Below, in pieces: positions 24,350 through 34,666 of a DNA stretch of 64,000 bases. Positions within the stretch are counted from its first letter, which is position 1. Each line of letters begins with the position of its first letter. A program made the position numbers and the translations under genes. The DNA comes from Hansfordia pulvinata (Eukaryota; Ascomycota; Sordariomycetes; Xylariales), in the NCBI GenBank assembly GCA_006538405.1, contig BJKQ01000001.1, positions 4,340,001-4,404,000 on the forward strand, written 5' to 3'. The notes under the pieces were generated by a model. That model ran no database searches. It was not told where the DNA came from and worked only from the letters and a program-made list of their open reading frames with translations.

Positions 24350-26975
24350 ACTATGACTACCTCCTGACCAGACTACATCCCAGGCCTGAACAGAAAAGAG
24401 CAGCAAGGACGGCCGGGGTCCCTCTGCGGCGGTCCAAAGAGGGGCAGAGCCAGCCACTGCCGGTGTTGTGCCAGAGCCCAGCCATCCAGTCCGAGATTGC
24501 CTTTGCCACCCGCCTGCCCGTCTCCTCCACCTCAGCCCACCGGGCAAGCGGGCGCTGCTTGCTGTGACGAGCCAAGGTGACGTGCCCGCCTGGCCCGCCC
24601 GCTGACCACCTGAGACAGCGCAGGAGGCCGGATGGCTTTTTTTCATCTCTTCTCTTGCGGCCGTGAGCAGCCGTGGCCGACGCACGCAGACGCGCGGGGG
24701 AGGGCGGGGGTGGCAAGAATGGTGGTTCATGGAAACCAGCTGCCTCTCACGAATCTAAACGCAAAGCGCAGAATCTAGAATCTACATGTTTGTTCACGCT
24801 GTGTCGACGGCAGGAGTAAACGTGAGGAATGAACGACGGTCAGATGTGCAGTGCAGCGCAGTGGAGCAGAAAACACACGAGACAGCCGCCGACTGTCCAG
24901 ACTCCAGAACCTCACCAAAGCCCTACAGACACGCCATGACGGACTGGCCGGCTGAACATCCCCTGGGTAGGTAGGTAATTTGGCAACCGAGTTACATGTA
25001 TTCACTACAGCCACCTCCGCGGGGGGGGGGGGGCAGGCGGCACATGCCCGCCACACGCATCATCCATCTCTTCGGACCCGGCCGGTTTCCTGCCCTGTCT
25101 GCCCACGCCCACGCCCCCCTCTCCCACTCCCTTTTCCCCTCGTCTCTCGTCTAGGCCTCGCCATCATTGGCTGCCGAGCAGGCGCGAGGCGTAGCCATGT
25201 GGCCTGATCTCCAGCCGCGGCCGTGTCTGACGCAGCGGGTTGGGAGGGGGACGCTTGGGATGGATGAGGCCAGCCCTCTTTCATCGTCCATGGCTCCACG
25301 ATCGCCCGTCGACCCTTGAGATAGAAAGGGGGAGGGGGGTGAAGGATGTAGATTTCTATCTGATTGATGTGGCCAGGGCGGATGGAGGAAGCCTGCCAAA
25401 AACCTGCTTACCCATCCACCGGGTCCGTACGATACCTGCACCTCATCAGCATCTATAGCTGAGGTAAGGCTTGTATATACGGTGCCCCAGACTGTGCGTG
25501 GAGGTGAGGCCGCCGCCGCCGCCGCTGCTGCTGCTGCTGCTATGCTCCTTACGAAATCCGGCAGAGACGCTGATTCGGCAGTGCGGTGCCCTTGCAGCGC
25601 AGCAGTCACTCATGTTGCAGGGATTCGTTCCGGGGAGGGGGCTCGTTTGTGGATCCAGCTTTGCTCTTCTTCTTCTTCCACAGACAGACAGACAGACAGA
25701 CAGACCCTGGCCCTTGCCCCCCCCGGCCCACGTCCCCGGCCGATTCACTTGCATTTAGACACGCCCACGGAGTTGCCCGGTACACAATACTCTCGTAGGT
25801 CGTGATCGAAGGCACCTGTCAAAAAGGTAGAGGCTCCACCGAAACAGTCAGACCCAAAAGGCCACACACCCCCCCTGGTCCAAGACTGATGACACCCCCC
25901 CCCCCCCTTACCCCCTCCCCCCACCCCTGTTCGCCACTCAGCTACTCGTACGTGCGTACGGCGCCGGGGGGGGAGAGAGACAGTCAAGTTTTAATCACTC
26001 TGTAGAGGGTACCACTGGTACCTCTTCCCCGGCCCTGCATCTTTGCCTGCTTGGCTGCGGGCCCACGCCGATCCAGCCCTACCCCGAAGACGCGCGCCCA
26101 CCCCTAACTCAGATCTCTTGGATAGCCCACTGTCTGACTGCCTTGGGATACTCGCAGCCACTATACTCGGGGCCCGGCAGGAAAAACGGGTCTGTGGGTC
26201 TTGTTTTTTGTCTTTTTTGCTAACTACAGTCGTCGACATATATCTTACGCTGACCTTGGATTGTTAAGTAGTGAATTACAAACGTAGAGGGAATTCGGTG
26301 GGTGCTTAGAGCGAAGAACAAGAGAGGGCGTTTGTTCACACTGTTCAGATAGAAAAGGGGAAATGTTGAATTGCAGCGGCGGCATGATCATGAACACCGA
26401 TCGAAAAAAGCGCCCGCGCTTCATCGGTCGTGTTTTTTTCGTTTATTGATTTATTTTATTTCGAATTCTTCTCGACAGGTTTCAAGAAAAGGGGGGTGAC
26501 GACTAGGCGGACAATATGAAAAAGAAAAAAGAAAGGGCCTCCGTCATTTTCAGGAGATACTTCTCTCCCCCCTTGTTTAGCAAAAGGCCCGACTTCGCTC
26601 ATAGCTGCCACCGGGGCGTAAGGCGGTCCCGGCGAGAGACGGCCCTCGCATGAGAGAAGCGAGAAGAATATACAAAAAGAGAAAGAGTCTGAACACTCCC
26701 GCGGGCCGCCGTCACATTCGATGGCAAGGCAAGGCGGACCAGGGGGCGGTATCCAGCCCCTCCTTTCTCGGAGCTCTCGCTCTACGGGGGTCAAAAAGAG
26801 AGAGTGAGAGAGTGAGAGAGAGTACGAGGCCTCACCCGCGCGTGTAGAGCTCGCCCGGGGACATGCGCGATGATGATGACGATGATGGTGATGATGAAGG
26901 GGAGCAGGTTTTCGTTCCGTTTCCTCCCCCTTCCTCGTTTCTATATTCGGCCGCAGACACGAAATACGAACGCGG

Positions 26976-27002
26976 CGTCGTGTCGTGTCGTGTCGTGTCG
27001 TG
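26976..27002 (+). repeat. (TGTCG)n tandem repeat
   Basis: About five copies of a five-base unit in the gene desert. Confidence 0.85.
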
Positions 27003-27197
27003 AGGGGGGCCGTCAGCGAGATACCCATGCTATACGCTTCATGATTCAAGGTCATGGCCGATGCGCCCGAGAAGCTGTGGCTAGCCTCTCTTTTCCCCAA
27101 CGAGAGAACCCCCCCTGTTTCTTCTGACTTGCTTGATACGAGCACGGCCCGGGGCGTGTTGCTCGTCTGCTCGCTTGGCGGAGTTTGGGGAAGACGG

Positions 27198-27199
<2 letters not shown>

Positions 27200-27234
<35 letters not shown>

Positions 27235-27345
27235 GCCGTGCGGGTTCTGGAGAGGCAGGGAGGGGGTGGGCAGAGGGAGACAATACTCGGCTCGCTCACC
27301 CGGGTCCTCGATCGTGCAGGCCCAGCTCCTGTTGCGAGGGTATCA

Positions 27346-27374
<29 letters not shown>
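27200..27374 (+). repeat. Two (GA)n tracts close together
   Basis: GA repeats at 27200-27233 and 27346-27374 on the same strand, separated by GC-rich sequence. Confidence 0.85.
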
Positions 27375-27377
<3 letters not shown>

Positions 27378-28202
27378 TGAATGGGATGTACCAGGGACCG
27401 CCGGCGGCGGCGCGGTGTACCTACGCCCCCCGTGTACCGCGGAGCGAGGGCGCCTGGTATCGACGAGGACCCGCGCCAGGTCACCCGCACCCACTGTCCC
27501 GTTTGCACTCTGCCCCGGGCTCTGCTCTGCGCACCGCCCTGCCTCCCTCCTCTCGCGCCTTGCCGCCGTCTGCACACCATAATAAAGCCCGGACTCGCTC
27601 GCCGGCAGGCTGGGATGCTTCTCCGGAGCCTACGCTGTCCAGCGAGTCGCGAGTCGCCATAGCCCCTATTCGAGGGCAAGACGCCAGAAAAGGGGGGTTT
27701 TTCTTGTGTTGAGGTCGACGAGCAGACGGGCAGGCAGAGGGACAACTCTACGCCCCTCAAGCTCGTCGAGACCTGCCATGGGCCACCGCGGGTACCTGAG
27801 GCCCAGCAGAGCGGGCGATGTCGCAGCGGCGCGGATCCCAAGTATAGGCTTGTCAACGGCCCACGGATTGGGCCTATACATAGTACGTACCTACATATAT
27901 CCATGTGCGTTGCGTGCGTACGGCAAAGCTGGCGCTGATCCTGGGGCCTGGAAACGAAACGCACGCCGCAGGCACCAGTCAGAGGGCGCCGCTCTGGCGG
28001 AACCGGGACTCCACTCTCGATGCCACCGTTCGAGGCGCTGCCGGGGCTTGTGTCCCCCTTTGCTCTGCTGTCTGCTGTCCCTCTGCTCCCAGCTGCTGCT
28101 TCTGCCTCTGCCGCTGGACGGGGCCGTGTGCGTACTGTGGGCTGACTGGCCTGAACTGACCTGACCTGACCTGGGGACGATGCGCTGTAGGGCCCAGGGC
28201 AG

Positions 28203-28222
28203 GGCATGGCATGGCATGGCAT
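28203..28222 (+). repeat. (GGCAT)4 tandem repeat
   Basis: Four tandem GGCAT units, followed at 28234-28242 by another two-unit copy. It lies about 170 bases upstream of the TATA box of the vib-1-like gene. Confidence 0.85.
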
Positions 28223-28319
28223 GTCAAGGCTACGGCATGGCATCTCAGGTCGAGGCGTGATCTTGGGGCAGGCAGATGGGCGTGTCGAGGGGCGTGCTGG
28301 TGGACGTGCTAGCCATGCT

Positions 28320-28405
28320 TCCTCTCTCTCTCTCTCTCTCTCTTTTTCCCTCTCTCCCCCCTCTCTCTCTCTTCTGTCTTCTCTGCCTCGAGATTCATAT
28401 ATAAG
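28320..28405 (+). promoter_or_regulatory. Core promoter of the vib-1-like gene: CT tract and TATA box
   Basis: A long pyrimidine tract (about 28320-28388) runs directly into TCATATATAAG at 28395-28405. A leader rich in CT and CACA motifs follows. This is the classic layout of a strong, regulated fungal promoter: pyrimidine tract, TATA box, then CAAG-type initiation. It places transcription start near 28430, about 1.16 kb before the ATG at 29591. The link to that gene is inferred from position and strand. Confidence 0.55.
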
Positions 28406-28429
28406 TCAGTATCCAGAGTCCGCCTCGTT

Positions 28430-29590
28430 CGGATTCACGTTGGCCCAAAGACTCTTGTTTCCCCCAAAGCTGTCCCCATCTTCCAAACCTCACACTACAA
28501 AACATACCAAGTCTTCTTCTTCTTCTTGTTGCTGTTGTTCTCGCTGTTCAACATCTCCCCCAATCTTCAAGCCAACTCGCAACTGTCTGGCCCGCATCTG
28601 CATCCCACTCAGCTCGACTCGTCACTCCCCGTACACATTTGTCCACATCGAAATCCCCGTCAGCCCTCCCTTCCTCCCTTTCCACGCCTCGTTCCCGCGC
28701 CCCCCCCAGAAGCGTGTACTACACCAGAAACGAGACGACGACGACAGCCAGCACCAAAGAACCCCTCGAAGCTGTTCACCTGTGAGTTACATGCCGCCGC
28801 CCTGGCCCCCCGCCCAGGATCCCCGTACCCCATCTCTGCTTGTGTTCAGCGAGCCACTGCCGTGTCTGTCCAGCCGAGTGGCAGGCGGACGGGGAGCCGG
28901 CCAGTCAGCCAGCCAGCCAGTGACTGCTTGGTTCCTGGGCAGCGCCAGTGGGAGCATAGACAGCCACCCTTCTGCTTCTCCAAGGGCCGTGAACACCCAG
29001 CAGCAAGCAGAGATGGTGACAGCGTGCTGCCCCTCCAAGGGCCTTGCTCATGCGGCGAGATGAACCACTGACTGACACCGTACGCTGCGACCACAGGTTT
29101 GGTAAGTCATCCGGGCCCGCGCTGCGCAACAGCGTTTCCCCCCTTTCTTTTCCCCGTGTCTGCCGCCGCCGCCACCAAGTGTTTCGTCCGATGGCAGCCG
29201 CGGCGGCTCGCCCACTGGCGGGCTTGAGCGAGCGATTGATCAGCATCTGCCTTGCGACTATTCTCCGAGCCGGCTGTCACCCGCGGAGGCGCCATGCAAG
29301 GCACCGCGTTGACGCCGTCCGGGGAAGAGGTAACAAAAGGGGGCGGCAGATCACGATAGCTGAAGAGCCAGCGCGCCTTGTGCCGGCAGAAGGGTCTCAC
29401 AGACACGGAAGCTCTGCTTCTCGTGGAGTCACCAAGAGATGGTTTTCGTTTGCTTGCTCTGCTGGTTGTGTTTCGTGCACAATACTGACAGACTGAGAAG
29501 AATAGCCTCGTCACGCCTTCGAAACACCGTACAGACACAACACATACACACACACACACACACACGACCCCACCACTCACCACACGAACA
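28430..29590 (+). other. Long, probably spliced 5' leader of the vib-1-like gene
   Basis: Between the TATA box and the ATG lies 1.16 kb with no supported gene. It contains a consensus donor GTGAGT at about 28781, an acceptor CCACAG ending at about 29096 and another donor GTAAGT at about 29102, so leader introns are likely. Several short upstream open frames exist. A CA microsatellite lies at about 29548-29566, just before the start codon. Long leaders with upstream frames often mean translational control. Confidence 0.45.
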
Positions 29591-31224
29591 ATGTCTTACT
29601 ACGCCATGAACAACGAGGAGCGCCTGTCCCACAGCAGCATGGGCAGCCTCAACGGCGGCATGGGCGATGCCATGGACGTCACCATGCACGAGGACCCCAT
29701 GGGCTTCGAGGTCGCATACCAGCAAGTAAGTCATCCAGCTACCTACCTACCTACCTTACCTAGGCAGCCACAAAGCCTCGTTTGCTCTGCTTCTCCCTGA
29801 TTTCTTGTTCAATTTTGCTTTTTTTCGTTATCCTGCTCATCCCCCTGCTTCCCCGTCCGCCATCCGAGTCCCGGTAGCATCACCCCCTCTCCAACCTTTT
29901 GCCGCCCTCCCCCCGTTCCCAAGGGCCGAGTGCGAGCGGCCAGAGTCGCATCACGACGCGGATGCGATCCTGGCCCTTGCCATTATGACCCCTCTACCCG
30001 ACCTATTGTTGCTGCTTGTTGCAAACTCTTCTCTCGAGCCTGTCGTCACCGCCCTCTCCCGCCAGCGTATTGTGCCCTGGCCTTGCCTGCTTGACCATCA
30101 CCGGTCCCGCTCCGGCGATGGCGTGCAATGGAGTCCAGAGATGGGTATAAATACGGCGGGATATGCTGCTCTTTCCCATCTCTCTACTTCCATATCCACA
30201 TCCACTCAGCTTGTGCTTCTTTTCTTTTTCTTTTCTCTATATATATATAAACATATATATATCGAGGTCGAAATCGTCGCCTCGCCCCTCGCCTCGAGGA
30301 CTCCGCCATGTGGTAGAGTTCTTACCAAATTATGAGTCTGGTTTGCGTTCCGGGTACGCCGGCCGAAGTTGCCGCCCACCTTCCACCTGTCATCCGCCTG
30401 CTTGCTTCACCAGTCCGCTCCCCCCTCTCCTGGCACACTTTGTGCTCCCCCTCCCCGAAATCCCGAAGCCGGGCATCATCCCTTTGCCCCCCCCCCACCC
30501 CGTCCCGAGTGCCATCGTCGCCAGACCACTGCGCCCAGCGGAGCACAGCGCTGACCAAGACCCTTCTCGTGTTCAGGAGCAAGCGGGCGCGCTCAACTAC
30601 GCGCAGGTACGCAGACAGACAGACAGACAGACTAGACACCCTTCCCCAGCCGAGGAGCAGAGCAACCCATTAAGCTCCCGCTGCTCGACCCAAGGAGAAG
30701 AAAAACAAGAGATGATACACAATCAGGGTAGTAGTAGCAGTAGCAAGGTAGCTGACCACTTGCCCCTCGCACACACAGACATGCGGCGCCGAACTGCCGG
30801 CGACATGCAACCCGCTGGCGACGTTCGGCTCGGCCTACCCCTCGGCAGACATGGGGTAAGTTCGTCTCGATATTCCAGTTGCCCTCCTTTTTTCCTTTCC
30901 TTCTTCTTCTTCTTCCTCTTCTTCCTCTTCTTATCAAAATCTCCTTACTCTACGGTTGCGCCTTCCCTCCCATCTCTACGGTTGCACTTTCCTTCCCCAC
31001 TCTACCATCGCGCCTTCCCGCTCCCCTCTCACAACGGCTGTTGTCGTGGCGGGCGCCTTCCTCTGCCAACAACGAACGGCCTTTGGGCTTTTGGAGAGGC
31101 GGTCGGTCGCACAGCCGCCACCCAGCCGCCAACAGAAGCACAGAGGCTGGCACAGAGAAAGGTGGTAACGCGGGTTCCGCACAGGCGGGTATCTCATCGG
31201 GTAGTGCGCGGTCGGAAACACACA

Positions 31225-31259
<35 letters not shown>

Positions 31260-34200
31260 AAATGGAGGGGCTGGTCGGGCTCTGTCGAGCTGTCAGCCGG
31301 ATACTCTGCGCAACCCATCTGTCGCCTGCCGCCCCGGATCGTGTGGCGTGGTGTCCTGTCCCCGTGGCCCCTCTCCCGATGCCTGTCGTGGCCTTCGCTG
31401 CTGTTGCTGCTGTCGCCGTCGCCGTCGCCGATGCGGCTGTGAGGTTTCATCCCTCGGGGACCGAGTCGTGACGACCATGGCAGACACCACACTGGACCGT
31501 CCTGCCCTGTCCCGTCCTGTCATATTGTCGCGATACACAGCCTCCGCATCGGCAGTGGCCCTTGCCCTTCCCTGCCCTGGCACCCCCCTTTCACTTCTCA
31601 TCGTTCCTTGGTGTTGTGCTTCCCGACTGGGTCCACGGCCCCTGACCGACTCCTTGTGTCACTCCATCTCCCGTCCCCTTCTCTTTTCCACCCTCTTTCT
31701 CTCTCTCCTGTTCCCTCTTACCCACCCTTTCCCATACCCAAATTGTGAACGGTGTCCCCATCTTGCGCGACCCCTGAGGCTCCCGAGTGGTGTCTCGCAA
31801 GGCGACACAGACGCCTCCACCCCGCCAACCACCCATACCCGTGTGAAACCAAACACCGCAGGTCGCAAGGCGCACGCTGTCGAAGAATCGCGAGAAGAGA
31901 GAGAAGAAGAAGAAAACAGCAAAAGAAAGAGAGAGCAGAGGAATCTACACGAGAGCCAATCACCACCCGATGATATGTCGGATATGCTAACAAGGGGCTT
32001 GTCCTCACCGGCCACAGGGTAACGGACGCGACGATCCGGAGTCTGCCGATGGAGGCACACGCGGCGGCGCACCACCAGTTCCCCAACGGCGGCGCGGGGA
32101 CTGGATTCGACATGGCCGCCGCCGCTCACCAGCAAGTCGCCCATCAGCAAGCTGCTGCCGCTGCCGCTGCTGCCCAAGCCGGCATGGCCCAGCAGGGATA
32201 CTACCCTGCCGGCGGGGTGGTGGCCACAGGAGCCTACCACCACCAGCTGGGGCAACACAACAACAGCAACGGCTACCCGTCGGCAGGGTACGCGGCAGCG
32301 GCAGCCGGAGGCCACCACGTCGCCCTCCCCTCGCTCCCGGCAGCACAGACGCTGCTCGACGCGCCCCGACCCCATGTGCCATCCAAGTACGTGTTGCCCT
32401 TTTCTCTCTCTCTCTCTCTCTGTTATGATTGTGGTTATGATGATGATCTCCATGTCACCGAGTCCCATGGTCCCGCCCCTCCCTGTCTACCGGCATATAA
32501 AACCCCCGTCCAAGTCCCATCATCCACACAGCACAAGGAGGCCGATGACAGTCGCCATGCCTTGACGCTCTCCCCCTTCCCTCTCCCGCCCTCCCCCCTG
32601 AGCCACTCCATCCCACCCCCGGCTCCGACTTACAGACCTTGCACACCTGGCACCTCACGCCTCACACCTCCCACTTACACACCATGCACAGCTAGAGACT
32701 TCTTCCCTTCTTCCACTCAGCATTTTCTTTTGTTCAACTCGAAATAAGAAACCATCCCACGTTTCACGGCTCACTAACACGGCCTCTCCCCACACAGCGG
32801 CACCATTACCCCCCACGCCCTCGCCTCTCCCCCGTCGCACTACCAGCACCCGGCCGCCCGGACAGCCGCTCCTCTGCACCAGCGCACCGTACCCCGGGCA
32901 CTGACGCACCAGCCCCGCGGCCAGAACGGCGTAGGCAACCGGCGACAGACCCAACAGGGCCAGAACGGTGCTGGCCGCCGGGACGACGGGCCTCGGCGCG
33001 TCACTTCGAACGCGACCCAGCAGGCCCACGAGCGGGCGAGAGGCAACAACGGGGGCGCTGTCCGCCGGGAGGCGGCACACACTACGGTCGCGGCGCTCGA
33101 GAACCCGGCCCTCTTCAAGTTGGCCGAGGACCAGGTCAACGTCATGAACCCCCAGCCCCAGACCGCCGCGCCCCCGCGCCGAGAGGGAGAGGGAGAGCGT
33201 CAGCTTGGCCCCAACGGCGAGCGCTCCCCTCCCTTCTTCGGCCTCAACACGTACGGCTCCGTCGTGTATGGGCAAGGGGAAGGGCAGCCCGGGGTGCCGG
33301 TTCAGCTGGGCCTGAACTGCGACATTGCCAAGGGGATATTCTACACGGAGAATACGTGGACGTGCTACCGGCGCAACTACATCACGTTCGTCGTGGACTA
33401 CAACCTTTCGCCCGCGATCCCGGGCACCGACATGTGGGTCTACCCGGCCGACGACCCCACCAACGCGTACCACATCCGGGACTTCTACGTCCTCATCAGC
33501 GGGCGCATCATGGACCAGGAGGGCGGGGTGATCCGCTTGGTCATGCACACGGCCAAGCGCGACAAGGGGCCCATTTTCGACCCGGCCTACGCCAGGCTCA
33601 ACCCCAAGCCCCTGATCGCGGGGCCCGTCACCCAAGAGCAGCTTCAGCCCATCCTCGATCGACACCTCAAGTTCTTCGGCGAGAACAAGCCCCTGCCTAC
33701 CGAACACATGTACGAGCGCATGCAGTTCAAGGCCGCCACCGCCAACAACGGCAAGCGTCGTGCCCAGCAGCAATACTACCAGGTCAATGTCGAGCTATAC
33801 GTCGACATTGGCCGGCCGAACGGCGAGGCTGGGTACGTCAAGATCGCCGACCGCCAGTCCGACCGGTGCATCGTCCGAGGGCGGTCTCCGGGCCACTACA
33901 AGGAGACTGTGCGGGGCGGGCGGAGAGGACGGAGGGGCGCCAGAGGCTCGACCAGGCGCGTCCATCATGGCGACGACGAGGAGAGTGACGACGACGACGG
34001 GTGGAACATCCAGTCCCGCCCATACACCATCGCCGAGCCTGCTGCACACGATGCGACCTACTACGCGGGTGCGGGTCCGCCGCCCAACTACGACTTCACG
34101 CACCCCGGGTACCAGAGCCAGCAGCAGCACCAGGCCATGGGCCTCCTACAGCCGCACCAACAACAACACCACCCGCAGCCACAGCAAGCCGCAACGATGC

Positions 34201-34666
34201 ACCACCAGCAACAACTGGCGCAGGCGATGCCTTCCCAGCAAGAACAGCAGGACTGGCATATGCAGGTCCAGCAGACGCATCAGCAGCTCGCCAACAGCAC
34301 GGCGGGCATGGTCAACCCGCGGGGCAACCTGCACACCATGCTGACGTCCGCGCCGCAAGACGTGGACCCGCTGCTGGGCCGCGCGCGGCTGGATCAGGGC
34401 CAGCGGAGCGGGGGCGGAATAGGCGGCGGTGGTGGGGGGGGACAGGTGGCGGCGGTGGCCTCGGGGCCATGTTGCTGGATCACCAACAGCAGCACCCAGG
34501 TGGCCATCAGCAGCAGCTGCCGCGGATCCAGAACCTCATAATCGCGGATGAGGGCGGACACGGCGGAGGTGTTGGCGGCATGCAGCATGACGTGCACGCG
34601 CTGGCGTCCCATCTGGGCCAGCACCACCAGCAGCCTGGCCAACATCACTTCGGCTCCCATCAGTGA
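29591..34666 (+). CDS. vib-1: NDT80/PhoG-type transcription factor, VIB-1-like, frameshifted near the 3' end
   Basis: Five exons: 29591-29725, 30577-30606, 30779-30855, 32018-32386 and 32798 onward. Every junction keeps frame with good GTAAGT, GTACGC or GTACGT donors; the branch site before exon 4 is a perfect GCTAAC. Exon 2 is only 30 bases, and introns 1 and 3 are 851 and 1162 bases, long for a fungus. The NDT80 DNA-binding fold spans about residues 345-572, from SPPFFGLNTYGSVVYG through GIFYTENTWTCYRRNYITFV and HIRDFYVLISGRI to DRCIVRGRSPGHYKE. Gln/His-rich activation-type tails flank it. As written, the frame stops at 34541. One extra G in the run 34434-34441 would instead continue through MLLDHQQQHPGGHQQQ to the TGA at 34666 (826 residues). 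VIB-1 homologues control secreted proteases, cellulases and heterokaryon incompatibility. Confidence 0.88.
30138..30180 (+). promoter_or_regulatory. TATA box inside intron 1 of the vib-1-like gene
   Basis: TATAAATA at 30146-30153 lies within the 851-base first intron and is followed by a pyrimidine-rich leader (ctctttcccatctctctact). It could be an internal promoter giving a transcript that lacks exon 1. A second AT-rich island (tatatatataaacatatata) follows at about 30238-30262. The call rests on appearance only. Confidence 0.35.
31220..31257 (+). repeat. (CA)n tract in intron 3 of the vib-1-like gene
   Basis: A CA dinucleotide repeat, almost uninterrupted, inside the long third intron. Confidence 0.8.

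Larger units (their letters stand above)
13753..28390. other. Gene desert of about 14.6 kb, rich in simple repeats
   Basis: No open frame here has a recognisable domain, signal peptide plus intron pattern, or coherent exon chain on either strand. The longest frames (for example around 21962-23164 and 27296-28243) run through microsatellites and low-complexity sequence. It contains poly-C/poly-G tracts, (GA)n and (CT)n tracts, short-unit tandem repeats, hairpins near 20509-20584 and one isolated TATA-type promoter at 16894. The stretch ends at the promoter of the vib-1-like regulator. Large upstream regions of this kind are known for fungal developmental regulators, so a regulatory role is plausible but inferred. 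Confidence 0.6.

Noticed and set aside
27296..28243. 315-codon minus-strand frame in the desert
   Set aside because: Contains the translated (GA) and (GGCAT) repeats and no recognisable fold.
30163..32022. 619-codon plus-strand frame overlapping the vib-1-like gene
   Set aside because: It runs through the introns in another frame, and its content is Ser/Pro/Arg/His with a CA repeat. The spliced model with the NDT80 domain explains the locus.
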